Source: Thermosulfurimonas sp. (GTDB lineage Bacteria; Desulfobacterota; Thermodesulfobacteria; Thermodesulfobacteriales; Thermodesulfobacteriaceae). Taken from it: a stretch of 34,260 bases of DNA. The notes below the pieces were generated by a model that searched no databases, had not been told where the DNA came from, and saw only the letters and a program-made list of their open reading frames with translations. The stretch spans positions 1 to 34,260 of the forward strand of contig WFPH01000150.1 in assembly GCA_015487645.1 (NCBI GenBank). The letters run 5' to 3'. Below are positions 24,142 through 32,496 of the stretch, one piece after another (position 1 is the stretch's first letter; each line of letters starts with the position of its first letter). Position numbers and translations under genes: made by a program.

Positions 24142-25679
24142 AACCCGCGGTCGAGATCCTGGAGGTTTCATTACCCCGCCCTAGCCTTTCGGATCAGCGC
24201 TCGGATGAGAGGCGTCTGCGGGAGGCCCTTCAGGAAAGACTCGGAGAGGCCCCGGAGATTCCGCTTTCCGTGCTGAAAGATCTCCCCGAACGCCTCAGGG
24301 CTTCGGATTTCTCGGTTCGAGTCGTACTCGGAAGGAAGGAAAAAGGCCCGGAGGTCCTGGAGGTGAGATCTCCCGAGGACGGAAGACCGATCCTAGGGCT
24401 GGGTATTGATCTCGGAAGTACCGGGGTGGCTCTTTACCTGGTGGATTTTCTCTCCCGAAAAGTGGTGCGGAGGACCACCTTTCGCAACCCCCAGATCCCT
24501 TACGGAGAGGACATTCTTACCCGACTGCACTTCGCCAACCGCCCGGAGGGTTTGACCGAACTACAGGAGAAAACCCTCCGTGGCCTTAAGGAAGAGATCC
24601 GGAAGCTGGCCGGGGAAGATACCGAGCACCTTTACTACTACGCTTTTTGCGGGAACACCACCATGACCCATTTCTTCCTGGGGCTACCCACCCGCTGGCT
24701 TTACCGGGAACCCTACATTCCCGCGGCGAACTGGGTGGAAGTTCTCAAGCTCCGAGAGTTGGGCCTTCCGGGGCACTCCGAGGGGCTGATCTTCGTGTTC
24801 CCGTCCGGAGGGAGCTATTTCGGAGGGGATCTCATTTCCGGACTCCTCTCGGTGGGGCTTCACCGGAGCACACAGCTCAGCCTTTTCGTGGATGTGGGGA
24901 CCAACGCCGAGATCGTCCTGGGAAACAGGGAGTTTCTTCTGGCCTGTGCGGGGGCGGCCGGGCCGGCCCTGGAAGGTGGAGTGCTTTCCTGCGGTATACA
25001 GGCCCGAGAAGGTGCCATCGAAAGCGTGAGGATCCGGGACGGCCGAGTGGAAGTTCGAACCATAGGCGGAGTCAAGCCTCTGGGGATCTGCGGTTCCGGC
25101 ACTATTGAGCTTCTGGCCGAGCTCTTTCTCTCTGGTCTGGTCAATCCCCAAGGGATCTTTCAGCCCGAAAAGCTTCCCGAGCGCTTCCGGGAGATCAAGG
25201 GAGAGAAGGCCTTTATCTTGGCCTTTGAAGACGAGACCGCCCATGGCCGTCCCATTTACGTCACCCAGGGGGAGATCAAGAACCTCATCCGCTCGAAAGG
25301 GGCCATGTACACCATGCTCACCGTGATCTGTGAAAGCCTTGGTGTGAGATTCGAGGACCTGGAGAGGATCTATGTGGCCGGAAGTTTTGGTAGTCACATT
25401 GACCCCGAAGCGGCCATCACCATCGGGATGCTTCCGGATCTCCCCCGGGAAAAATTCCAGTCCGTGGGCAACGCCGCGGGGGATGGTACCGTGAAGTTCC
25501 TCCTTGAGGGCAGTTTCGAAGAGGTCCGGGAGATCGTCTCCCGGCTAACATACCTTGAGATGAACGTGGAAAACCGCTTCATGCAGCTTCTCACCGGGGC
25601 CCTCTTTCTGCCTCACACCAATCTGGAATTGTTTCCGAGCGTAAAAGAAAAAATTAAGGATACGGTATGCCTAAAGTAG
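24138..25679 (+). CDS. corrinoid protein reductive activator (RACo/ASKHA ATPase, DUF4445) lacking the N-terminal ferredoxin domain
   Basis: A 513-residue protein aligned to the middle and C-terminal parts of RACo, the ATPase that returns inactive Co(II) corrinoid iron-sulfur protein to Co(I). Residues 10-30 (VSLPRPSLSDQRSDERRL) match the RACo linker. The ATPase shows GLGIDLGSTGVALY (about 87-100), FCGNTTMTHFFLG, FVDVGTNAEIVLG and VAGSFGSHIDPEAA. RACo normally begins with a [2Fe-2S] ferredoxin domain of about 95 residues, and RamA ends with two [4Fe-4S] clusters; this protein has neither. ATG 24138 overlaps the archease stop; GTG 24111 is possible but adds only nine residues. It could activate AcsC/AcsD with a separate ferredoxin. 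Confidence 0.88.
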   Translation: MKPAVEILEVSLPRPSLSDQRSDERRLREALQERLGEAPEIPLSVLKDLPERLRASDFSVRVVLGRKEKGPEVLEVRSPEDGRPILGLGIDLGSTGVALYLVDFLSRKVVRRTTFRNPQIPYGEDILTRLHFANRPEGLTELQEKTLRGLKEEIRKLAGEDTEHLYYYAFCGNTTMTHFFLGLPTRWLYREPYIPAANWVEVLKLRELGLPGHSEGLIFVFPSGGSYFGGDLISGLLSVGLHRSTQLSLFVDVGTNAEIVLGNREFLLACAGAAGPALEGGVLSCGIQAREGAIESVRIRDGRVEVRTIGGVKPLGICGSGTIELLAELFLSGLVNPQGIFQPEKLPERFREIKGEKAFILAFEDETAHGRPIYVTQGEIKNLIRSKGAMYTMLTVICESLGVRFEDLERIYVAGSFGSHIDPEAAITIGMLPDLPREKFQSVGNAAGDGTVKFLLEGSFEEVREIVSRLTYLEMNVENRFMQLLTGALFLPHTNLELFPSVKEKIKDTVCLK

Positions 25680-26986
25680 CCCTGGTAGGTCGACCGAACG
25701 TCGGCAAATCTACCCTTTTCAACACCCTTATAGGGGAACGCAAGGCCGTGGTGGAACGGAGCCCTGGAGTCACCCGGGATCGGGTTTACGGGGAAGCCGA
25801 GATCGAGGGACGCCGGATTACTTTCATCGATACCGGGGGCCTTGAGCCGGAAAGCGAAGATCTTCTTCAGAAAGAAACCTTGCGTCAGGCCGAAGCGGCC
25901 CTTTCCGAGGCGGATCTCATCCTCTTCGTGGTGGATGCTAAATCCGGTCTTACACCTCTCGATGAAGAGGTGGCTGAGCTCATTCGGACCACGGGCAAAC
26001 CGGTTATTCTGGTGGTGAATAAGGTGGACAGCCGGAAAGACCTTTTGAATCTCTCCGAATTCTACGCCCTGGGACTCGAACCTCTAGTCCCTATCTCGGC
26101 CAAACACCGCCAGGGGCTTGAAGAGCTTCGAAAGCTCCTGCTCGAACTTCTACCCGAAACCCCTGAAGAAGAGACTCCTTTCGAGGGACTGCCTCCCATA
26201 AAGGTGGCCATCCTTGGGCGCCCGAATGTGGGCAAGAGTTCTCTTCTCAATCGCCTGGTGGGTTATGAGCGGATGATCGTTTCCGACATCCCCGGCACCA
26301 CCCGGGACAGTATCGACACCCTGCTCGAGCTCCCGGATGGAAGACGCTATCTCCTGATAGACACAGCGGGCATCCGGCGTCGCCCAAGGATTAAGGCCCG
26401 GGTGGAAAAGTTCAGCGTGGACAAGGCCTTCGAAGCCCTGGATCGGGCCGAAGTGGCCCTTCTGGTGCTTACGGCCGAAGAGGGCATTACCGATCAGGAT
26501 CAGAAGATCCTCTCCCAGATAGAAAAACGTCACAAGGCCTGCATCATTCTGGTCAACAAATGGGATCTTCTTGACGGAAAACGGGAAGAGGGAAACATCC
26601 TGCTGGAAAGAATCAAGCACGGAGCCCGGTTCGTGCCTTGGGCCCCCATCCTTACCATCTCGGCCAAAACCGGCCGAAGAGTCCGGGAGATCCTCCCTCT
26701 CATCGAGGAGGTCTACGCGGAGTATTCCCGGCGGGTGCCTACCTCTCAGGTGAACCGGGTGCTGGAGGAAATCAGGAAGGAAAGGACCCTTTACACCCCC
26801 TCGGGAAAGAGATTAAAATTTTATTACGCCACGCAGGCCGAAATCAGGCCACCTACGGTGGTGGTCTTTACGAATTATCCAGAAGAGATTCCCAAAAGCG
26901 TGGAGCGTTTTATAAAGAACCGGTTGCGCACCTATCTGGGTTTTGAAAAATCCCCTCTCAAGGTCGTTTTCAGACCCCGCCGTTAG
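25667..26986 (+). CDS. der: ribosome assembly GTPase Der (EngA)
   Basis: A 439-residue protein with two tandem GTPase domains and a C-terminal KH-like domain. Domain 1 starts with VALVGRPNVGKSTLFN and has DTGG and NKVD; domain 2 has AILGRPNVGKSSLLN, DTAGIRRR and NKWD; the KH-like part contains FTNYPEEIPKSVERFIKNRLR. Der acts in 50S subunit maturation and is essential in many bacteria. Length is normal. The start overlaps the previous gene by 13 bases, and hflX begins seven bases after the stop. Confidence 0.98.
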   Translation: MPKVALVGRPNVGKSTLFNTLIGERKAVVERSPGVTRDRVYGEAEIEGRRITFIDTGGLEPESEDLLQKETLRQAEAALSEADLILFVVDAKSGLTPLDEEVAELIRTTGKPVILVVNKVDSRKDLLNLSEFYALGLEPLVPISAKHRQGLEELRKLLLELLPETPEEETPFEGLPPIKVAILGRPNVGKSSLLNRLVGYERMIVSDIPGTTRDSIDTLLELPDGRRYLLIDTAGIRRRPRIKARVEKFSVDKAFEALDRAEVALLVLTAEEGITDQDQKILSQIEKRHKACIILVNKWDLLDGKREEGNILLERIKHGARFVPWAPILTISAKTGRRVREILPLIEEVYAEYSRRVPTSQVNRVLEEIRKERTLYTPSGKRLKFYYATQAEIRPPTVVVFTNYPEEIPKSVERFIKNRLRTYLGFEKSPLKVVFRPRR

Positions 26987-26992
26987 GGCTGC

Positions 26993-28630
26993 ATGTCGCG
27001 CACTATTTACGGTCAGACCACCGGCCTTAGCCCCAGCGAAACCAGGGCTCTGGAACGCCTTTACCGGCGAAGGGTCCCTCCGGACTACCTCATCACCCAT
27101 GAACTATGTCGGGAGCTGGCCCAGCTTTCCCACACTTTGAATCGCCAGATCGGTGTCTTGATCAACCGCCGGGGCGAGATCGAATACGTCATCCTGGGGA
27201 GTTACCATCAGATCGTGATTCCAGAGATCGCCAGAGCCCGTAAGGGCCCGGGCCGTCTACTGGGGCTCCGGTGTGTCCATACCCATCTTTCACACGAAGG
27301 CCTGGATCAGGACGATCTCCTGGACCTGGCCTTCCTCCGGCTCGACACCATGACGGCCCTTGAAGTGCGAGAAGAGGGGCTTCCCGGGCGCCTCCACACG
27401 GCCTATCTCCTGCCCCGTCGGGAGGAAAACGGTTATTACGGCTACTTAGAGCCCCGCTATCCCTGGGAACTCGAGGGAGATTTCCGGGATCTGGTGGAAT
27501 CCCTGGAAGAAGAGCTTGAGAGGGTGCGCCCCCTGAAGGAGGTCAGCGATCGGGAGGATCGGGCCCTGCTGGTGGCCGTGCACCCCGGACCGAGATTCCT
27601 CATGGAAGAACGCATGTCGGAACTGCGGGAGCTCGCCCGCACCGCCGGAGTAGCCGTGGTGGGCGAGGTCCTACAGAGACGGGCTGCTCCGGATCCCCGT
27701 TACGTGGTGGGCAAAGGCAAACTCTCGGAGATCATCATCCAGGCCATGCAGACCTCAGCCAACCTCCTGATCTTTGATGGGGAACTCAGCCCCTCCCAGG
27801 TGAGGGCCCTTACCGAGATCACGGATCTCCGGGTCATCGATCGCACCCAGCTCATCCTGGACATTTTCGCCCAGCGGGCGAGAAGCCGGGAGGGCAAGAT
27901 CCAGGTGGAGATGGCCCAGCTGCGCTACATGTTACCCCGCCTGAGGGCCAAGGACGACGCCTTCTCGCGGCTTACTGGAGGTATCGGAGGCCGCGGACCG
28001 GGAGAGACCAAACTCGAGGTGGATCGCCGGCGGATCCGGGAGCGTATTGCCCGCCTGGAAAGAGAACTCCGGGAGATCTCCAAACAGCGCAGTCTGCGAC
28101 GCAAACGCCGCAAGCGCAGAGGGCTTCCGGTGGTAGCTCTTATAGGCTATACCAACGCCGGCAAGACCACCCTCCTGAATACCCTCTCCCGCGAGGACTT
28201 CCTGGCCGAGGACAAGCTCTTTGCCACTCTGGATCCCGCCACCCGCAGAGTCAGGCTTCCCAACGGAAAAGTGGCCCTCTTCACCGACACCGTGGGGTTC
28301 ATTCGTGATCTCCCCAGGGATCTTAGGAAGGCCTTTCAGGCCACGCTGGAGGAACTCTACGAGGCCGATCTCCTTTTGCACCTGGTGGATGTAAGCCACC
28401 CCCATTTCGAAGAACATATTGAGGCCGTGGAAGAAATCCTTGACGAGATGGATCTTTCTCGTATTGATCGCCTTCTGGTTTTCAACAAGATCGACCGGGC
28501 TTCTCCCGAAGAAGTCAGAGCCTACCAAAATCGTTACCAAGCGGAAGCAATTTCGGCCATAAATCCTGAAACCCTCCCTCCTCTACTCTCTCGGATTGCG
28601 GCTTTCCTTGACAGAAAAGCGGCGGCGTGA
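26993..28630 (+). CDS. hflX: ribosome-associated GTPase HflX
   Basis: A 545-residue HflX. The N-terminal 190 residues are an extension with HTHLSHEGLDQDDLLDLAFL found in the long HflX form of many anaerobes. Then come the HflX domain (VGEVLQRRAAPDPRYVVGKGKLSE and FDGELSPSQVRALTEI blocks, and GGRGPGETKLEVDRRRI) and the GTPase domain with GYTNAGKTTLLN, TDTVGFIRDLP and NKID. HflX splits stalled or stressed 70S ribosomes. The start ATG 26993 has little Shine-Dalgarno beyond the end of der, so coupled translation is likely. It is the last gene of the long operon that begins at 17431. Confidence 0.97.
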   Translation: MSRTIYGQTTGLSPSETRALERLYRRRVPPDYLITHELCRELAQLSHTLNRQIGVLINRRGEIEYVILGSYHQIVIPEIARARKGPGRLLGLRCVHTHLSHEGLDQDDLLDLAFLRLDTMTALEVREEGLPGRLHTAYLLPRREENGYYGYLEPRYPWELEGDFRDLVESLEEELERVRPLKEVSDREDRALLVAVHPGPRFLMEERMSELRELARTAGVAVVGEVLQRRAAPDPRYVVGKGKLSEIIIQAMQTSANLLIFDGELSPSQVRALTEITDLRVIDRTQLILDIFAQRARSREGKIQVEMAQLRYMLPRLRAKDDAFSRLTGGIGGRGPGETKLEVDRRRIRERIARLERELREISKQRSLRRKRRKRRGLPVVALIGYTNAGKTTLLNTLSREDFLAEDKLFATLDPATRRVRLPNGKVALFTDTVGFIRDLPRDLRKAFQATLEELYEADLLLHLVDVSHPHFEEHIEAVEEILDEMDLSRIDRLLVFNKIDRASPEEVRAYQNRYQAEAISAINPETLPPLLSRIAAFLDRKAAA

Positions 28631-28672
28631 TACCCAGAAAACGGCCAAATTCTATTCTGAAGGAGGGAGGAG

Positions 28673-29632
28673 ATGAGCAAGATCTACGTGGCCGGTCATA
28701 AGAGTCCAGATACGGATTCCATCTGTTCGGCTATAGGCTACGCCTATCTGCGTAACCAGCTGGTGAAGGCCGGGCATCCTTACGCCGCCACCCATAAAGA
28801 AGAGGCGGTGGCAGTTCGTCAGGGAGATTTGAACCCTGAGACCGAGTTTGTCCTCAAGCATTTCGGTATCGAGACCCCTGAACTCATGACCGACGGGGCC
28901 GGTAAAAAAGTCGTGTTGGTGGACCACAGTGAGCGTGGTCAGACCCTAGACAACATCGATCAGGCCGAGATCATTGCCATCATCGATCACCACAAGATCG
29001 GTGATGTAACCACGCCTAACCCCATCGTCTTCATCAACATGCCTACCGGATGCACGGCCTCCATCGTGAAGGCCCTTTTCGACTTCTTCAAGGTGGAGAT
29101 CCCCAAGGAGATCGCGGGCATTCTTCTGGCGGCCATCCTGAGTGACACCGTGGCCTTCAAGTCCGTAACCACCACCGACTTTGACAAGAAGGCCGCCGAG
29201 GATCTGGCCAAGATCGCCGGCATCGACGACATGATGGCCTTCGCCATGGAGATGTTCAAGGCCAAGAGCGATGTCTCCGGCAAGAGCCCGCGGGATCTCC
29301 TCTATCGCGACTTCAAGGACTACACCATGGCCGGCAACAAGGTCGGAGCCGGACAGATCGAGGTGGTGAGCCTCGATCTGCTAGCCGAGGTTAAAGACGC
29401 CATCTACGATGAGATGCAAAAGGTTAAATCCGAGGGCGGCTACCACACTATCGTTCTCATGCTGACCGACATCATGAAGGAGGGCACGGAGCTCCTGGTG
29501 GTTACTGACGATCCCTCGGTCATCGAAAAGGCCTTTGGAAAGAAACTCGAGGGCAAGAGCGTGTGGCTCGACGGTGTTATGAGCCGTAAAAAGCAGGTGG
29601 TGCCGCCGCTGGAGAAGGCTTTCGGCGCCTAA
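28673..29632 (+). CDS. ppaC: manganese-dependent inorganic pyrophosphatase (family II)
   Basis: A 319-residue cytoplasmic DHH-family enzyme that hydrolyses pyrophosphate. Motifs: VAGHKSPDTDSICSA at the N-terminus, VDHSERGQ, IIDHHKIGD, ILSDTVAFKS, and the C-terminal substrate loop MSRKKQVVPPL. All metal ligands seem present. There is no CBS insert. The start follows a very strong AAGGAGGGAGGAG site; 42 bases separate it from hflX. The codon choice is strongly biased to GAG, AAG and GCC, as expected of a highly expressed gene. A strong terminator follows. Confidence 0.97.
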   Translation: MSKIYVAGHKSPDTDSICSAIGYAYLRNQLVKAGHPYAATHKEEAVAVRQGDLNPETEFVLKHFGIETPELMTDGAGKKVVLVDHSERGQTLDNIDQAEIIAIIDHHKIGDVTTPNPIVFINMPTGCTASIVKALFDFFKVEIPKEIAGILLAAILSDTVAFKSVTTTDFDKKAAEDLAKIAGIDDMMAFAMEMFKAKSDVSGKSPRDLLYRDFKDYTMAGNKVGAGQIEVVSLDLLAEVKDAIYDEMQKVKSEGGYHTIVLMLTDIMKEGTELLVVTDDPSVIEKAFGKKLEGKSVWLDGVMSRKKQVVPPLEKAFGA

Positions 29633-29656
29633 AAAGCCCTTTTGCTAGATAAGGTC

Positions 29657-29687
29657 AAAGGGGCGGGGGTACCCCCCGCCCCTTTTT
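29657..29687 (+). terminator. intrinsic terminator after ppaC
   Basis: Two 13-bp perfect arms (left AAAGGGGCGGGGG at 29657-29669, right at 29673-29685) meet at a TAC loop and end in five T. The opposite strand has only TTT, so it works mainly for ppaC, although the hairpin could also slow thi4 transcripts coming from the right. Confidence 0.93.
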
Positions 29688-30471
29688 ATTCTCCCTCTCG
29701 CAACCTCTTAGCGATCTCCCGGGCTACCTTTTCTCCGGAAAGGAGCATTCCTCCGAAGATAGGCCCCATGCGGAAGGATCCGAAGGTGGCGTTGGCGGCC
29801 ATACCAGCCACGAAGACTCCGGGGTAGACTTCTCGGGTGTTTTCAAGAGTGGTGGTCTCCGCCACCTCAGCCCAGAGAGACCGTTCTCCCTCGATCTGCC
29901 CGCTGGGGGTCATGAGCTTCACGCCCATCTTTTTCTGCATCACGTGAAGCACGGAAAGCTCATGGCCGGTGGATTCGATCACATACTTGGCTCTTACCGC
30001 CAGGGGATCCACGTGGAGTCCGCCCATCTCCACCGCGGTCCAGTTGATGACCAGGCCCACCACCCGATTTTCTCTGACCATCACGTCTTCCACGCTGATA
30101 AGGTTAAAGATGTAAGCTCCGGCCCTGCGAGCCGCATACCCTAGGGCGCAGACTGCTTCCACGGAGTCTGCAGTGTAGTAATTTTCCTGCCAGGGTTTGA
30201 CCGCAACACCGATCTCCTGAAGAAGCCGGGCCCCCTCTTCCTGAACCACCACTTCGTTGAACATCATGCCTCCGCCCCACATTCCACCACCTATGGAGAG
30301 TTTCCTCTCGAAGACCGCTACCTTGAAGCCCTCCTTGGCCAGCTTGTAGGCCGCCATCAGGCCCGACGGGCCGGCCCCCACAATGGCCACGTCAAGGTTC
30401 AGGGCTTCCTTGAGTTTTTCGGTGAACTTTTCCACAATGGCCTGCGTGATCTTCACCTCATCAAGCGCCAT
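29686..30471 (-). CDS. thi4: thiazole synthase Thi4, sulfide-dependent type
   Basis: A 261-residue flavin/NAD-binding enzyme that makes the thiazole precursor of thiamin from NAD, glycine and sulfide. It has VAIVGAGPSGLMAAYKLAKEG (about 28-47), IGGGMWGGGMMFN, GLHVDPLAV and MAANATFGSFRMGPIFGGMLLSG. Yeast Thi4 uses a sacrificial cysteine; archaeal catalytic forms have histidine at that place, and here His153 in GLHVDP fits the sulfide-using catalytic type. That agrees with a sulfidic anaerobe. The start ATG follows AAGGAGG. It is divergent from nothing and convergent with ppaC; no TPP riboswitch fits in the 82 bases upstream. Confidence 0.93.
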   Translation of the reverse strand: MALDEVKITQAIVEKFTEKLKEALNLDVAIVGAGPSGLMAAYKLAKEGFKVAVFERKLSIGGGMWGGGMMFNEVVVQEEGARLLQEIGVAVKPWQENYYTADSVEAVCALGYAARRAGAYIFNLISVEDVMVRENRVVGLVINWTAVEMGGLHVDPLAVRAKYVIESTGHELSVLHVMQKKMGVKLMTPSGQIEGERSLWAEVAETTTLENTREVYPGVFVAGMAANATFGSFRMGPIFGGMLLSGEKVAREIAKRLREGE

Positions 30472-30502
30472 AGGAGCCTCCTTCTGGGATTATTTCCGGC
30501 AA

Positions 30503-30531
30503 ACTATAAACGGGCTTTCAATAAGGGACAA
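30503..30531 (-). promoter_or_regulatory. thi4 promoter
   Basis: On the minus strand TTGTCC (30531-30526), 17 bases, TATAGT (30508-30503). The leader is about 25 bases and includes the Shine-Dalgarno. The thi4 gene is thus likely transcribed apart from nadC. Confidence 0.5.
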
Positions 30532-30553
30532 TAGGAAGTGAAAATTTTCAATT

Positions 30554-31411
30554 TCAATCAAAAATATCTACCAGTTTCAGATGAATATCCACGGCCCGGG
30601 CCGAATGGGTGAGTCGGCCTACAGAAACGATATCCACCCCGGTTTCCGCGATGGACCTCACGTTCTCGAGCGTGACTCCTCCCGAAGCTTCAAGGATAAC
30701 CTCCGGCCTGAGAGCGCGGGCTAGTTTCACCGCCTCCCGGAGTTCCTCCGGGCTCAGATTGTCGAGCAAAATCACCTCGGCCCCTGAGGAAAGGGCCTCC
30801 CGAAGCTCCTCCATGTTTCGGACCTCGATTTCTATCCGGAAAACGTGGGGGCCGGCCGCCCTCGCCCTCTCTACCGCTTCTCTTACCCCTCCACAGGCCA
30901 CAATGTGATTGTCCTTTATGAGGATACCTTCCGAGAGACCGAAACGGTGATTGCCCCCCCCTCCCACCTTCACGGCATACTTTTCAAGATACCGGAGACC
31001 AGGGATAGTCTTTCGGGTTTCCACGATTCTCACCGGCAATCCCTCCACCGCTTTCACAAACTGCCGCGTAAGAGTAGCGATCCCGGAGAGGTGCTGTAGG
31101 AAATTGAGGGCCACCCGTTCCCCTTTCAGGATGGATCTCACCTTCCCGGAGACTTCAAACAGTACGGTGCCGCTGGCCACCTCTTCACCTTCCCCTATCC
31201 GCCTTTTCACCCGGAGCTCAGGATCTACTACGCGAAAAACCTCCTCCGCGATCGGCAGGCCGCAGACCACAAGCTGCTCTTTGGCCCGGGCTACCGCCCG
31301 CCCGCAGAGCCCCTCCGGCACCACGGATTCGGTAGTTACATCTCCGAAAAAGAGATCCTCCTCAAGGGCTCTTTTTACGATCTTCCGCAGCAAAAAAGAC
31401 TCAAGAGACAT
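30554..31411 (-). CDS. nadC: nicotinate-nucleotide pyrophosphorylase (quinolinate phosphoribosyltransferase)
   Basis: A 285-residue NadC, normal length. It turns quinolinate and PRPP into nicotinate mononucleotide in de novo NAD synthesis, two steps after NadB. Visible are the N-terminal ALEEDLFFGDVTTESVVP, LNFLQHLSGIAT, ETRKTIPGLRYLEKYAVKVGG-type block, HRFGLSEGILIKDNH, and the phosphate site LEASGGVTLENV and VSVGRLTHSARAVDI. The start ATG 31411 has no Shine-Dalgarno; a promoter -10 box sits seven bases before it. TTG seven codons in is the only close alternative start. Confidence 0.96.
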   Translation of the reverse strand: MSLESFLLRKIVKRALEEDLFFGDVTTESVVPEGLCGRAVARAKEQLVVCGLPIAEEVFRVVDPELRVKRRIGEGEEVASGTVLFEVSGKVRSILKGERVALNFLQHLSGIATLTRQFVKAVEGLPVRIVETRKTIPGLRYLEKYAVKVGGGGNHRFGLSEGILIKDNHIVACGGVREAVERARAAGPHVFRIEIEVRNMEELREALSSGAEVILLDNLSPEELREAVKLARALRPEVILEASGGVTLENVRSIAETGVDIVSVGRLTHSARAVDIHLKLVDIFD

Positions 31412-31418
31412 ATTGAGA

Positions 31419-31448
31419 ATTCTAGTCTTTCCCTGCGGCGAGGGTCAA
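31419..31448 (-). promoter_or_regulatory. nadC promoter, leaderless geometry
   Basis: Minus strand TTGACC (31448-31443), 18 bases, TAGAAT (31424-31419). Only seven bases separate the -10 box from ATG 31411, so the mRNA would start at or one base before the start codon. Confidence 0.6.
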
Positions 31449-31470
31449 GCGATAAGGTCTGTTCAAAAAT

Positions 31471-31500
31471 TTGACACCATCCCTTTTCCCATGCTATGAG
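31471..31500 (+). promoter_or_regulatory. promoter of the sigma-54 activator gene, leaderless geometry
   Basis: TTGACA (31471-31476), 18 bases, TATGAG (31495-31500), with ATG 31508 seven bases later. The -10 box covers the upstream ATG at 31496, which argues for the later start. Confidence 0.5.
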
Positions 31501-31507
31501 AAGAAAT

Positions 31508-32461
31508 ATGCAGGAAATCATAGGAAAAAGCCCGGCCATTCAGAGGGTCTTTCAACTCATCGAAAAAGTGGCCCCCACGGAGAGCACGGTCCTCATCCTG
31601 GGGGAATCCGGGACCGGAAAAGAACTGGTAGCCCGAGCTATCCATGCCAAAAGCCGACGCCGAGAGGGGCCCTTTATCCCGGTCAACTGTGGGGCCATCC
31701 CGGAGGAGCTCCTTGAAAGCGAGCTTTTCGGATACGAGCGAGGGGCCTTTACCGGGGCCAACCGGAGCAAGCCCGGCCGTTTCGAACTGGCCCACGGAGG
31801 GACCATTTTTCTGGACGAAATTGCCGAAATGAGCCCCAAGCTCCAGGTGAAGCTCCTGCGAATCCTTCAGGAAAGAACGGTGGAAAGACTGGGGAGCGAG
31901 CGCGCCATTCCGGTGGACATCCGGATCATCGCGGCTACCAACCGCGACCTCGAGCAAGAGGTAGCCGAAGGTCGTTTCCGGGAGGATCTCTATTTCAGGT
32001 TGAATGTCATTCCCATAAAATTGCCCCCTCTTCGGGAAAGGAAGGAGGATATCCCTCTGCTAGTGGAATACTTCCTGGCCCGGTTTTGCGAAAGAGAAGA
32101 GGTTCCCCTTAAACGGTTTTCGGAAAAGGCCCTGAAAAGACTCGTGGATTACCATTGGCCGGGCAACGTGCGCGAGCTGGAGAACCTAATAGAAAGACTG
32201 GTTATCCTCACCGAAGGAGACCTTATCGAGGAGGATGATCTTCCCGACCACATCAGGGCCTCGCATCCCTCGACTAATCCTATCCTCAAGGAATTTCCGG
32301 CCGAGGGGTTCAGTCTCCCTCAGGCCTTGAGAGAATTCGAAAAAAGCCTCATCCTTCGGGCCCTTGAAGCCTCCGGTGGCGTGAAGAGCCGAGCGGCCAA
32401 GCTCCTCGGCATAAAGCGCACCACCCTTATCGAAAAAATGAAACGCCTGGGATTGGAATAG
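31508..32461 (+). CDS. sigma-54-dependent transcriptional activator without N-terminal sensor domain
   Basis: A 317-residue bacterial enhancer-binding protein made only of the AAA+ domain and a Fis-type helix-turn-helix. It begins IIGKSPAIQRVFQLI, then Walker A GESGTGKE, the sigma-54 contact loop GAFTGA, Walker B GGTIFLDEI, and R-finger region EDLYFRLNVIPIKLPPLRERKEDI, and ends SRAAKLLGIKRTTLIEKMKRLGLE, the DNA-binding helix pair. No receiver, GAF or PAS domain precedes it, as in PspF or FlgR-like proteins, so activity must be set by a partner or by expression. The start at 31508 is favoured over 31496 because of the promoter. The TPR gene follows after 35 bases. Confidence 0.93.
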   Translation: MQEIIGKSPAIQRVFQLIEKVAPTESTVLILGESGTGKELVARAIHAKSRRREGPFIPVNCGAIPEELLESELFGYERGAFTGANRSKPGRFELAHGGTIFLDEIAEMSPKLQVKLLRILQERTVERLGSERAIPVDIRIIAATNRDLEQEVAEGRFREDLYFRLNVIPIKLPPLRERKEDIPLLVEYFLARFCEREEVPLKRFSEKALKRLVDYHWPGNVRELENLIERLVILTEGDLIEEDDLPDHIRASHPSTNPILKEFPAEGFSLPQALREFEKSLILRALEASGGVKSRAAKLLGIKRTTLIEKMKRLGLE

Positions 32462-32496
32462 GTTAGGCCCGGTTTTTGCATAACTCCTCACTGAAA

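Noticed and set aside
30472-30553. TPP riboswitch before thi4
   Set aside because: The gap is only 82 bases and lacks the conserved TPP core sequences.
32479-32496. Leaderless promoter before the TPR gene
   Set aside because: No -10-like box lies 6-8 bases before ATG 32497, and co-transcription with the upstream activator is simpler.
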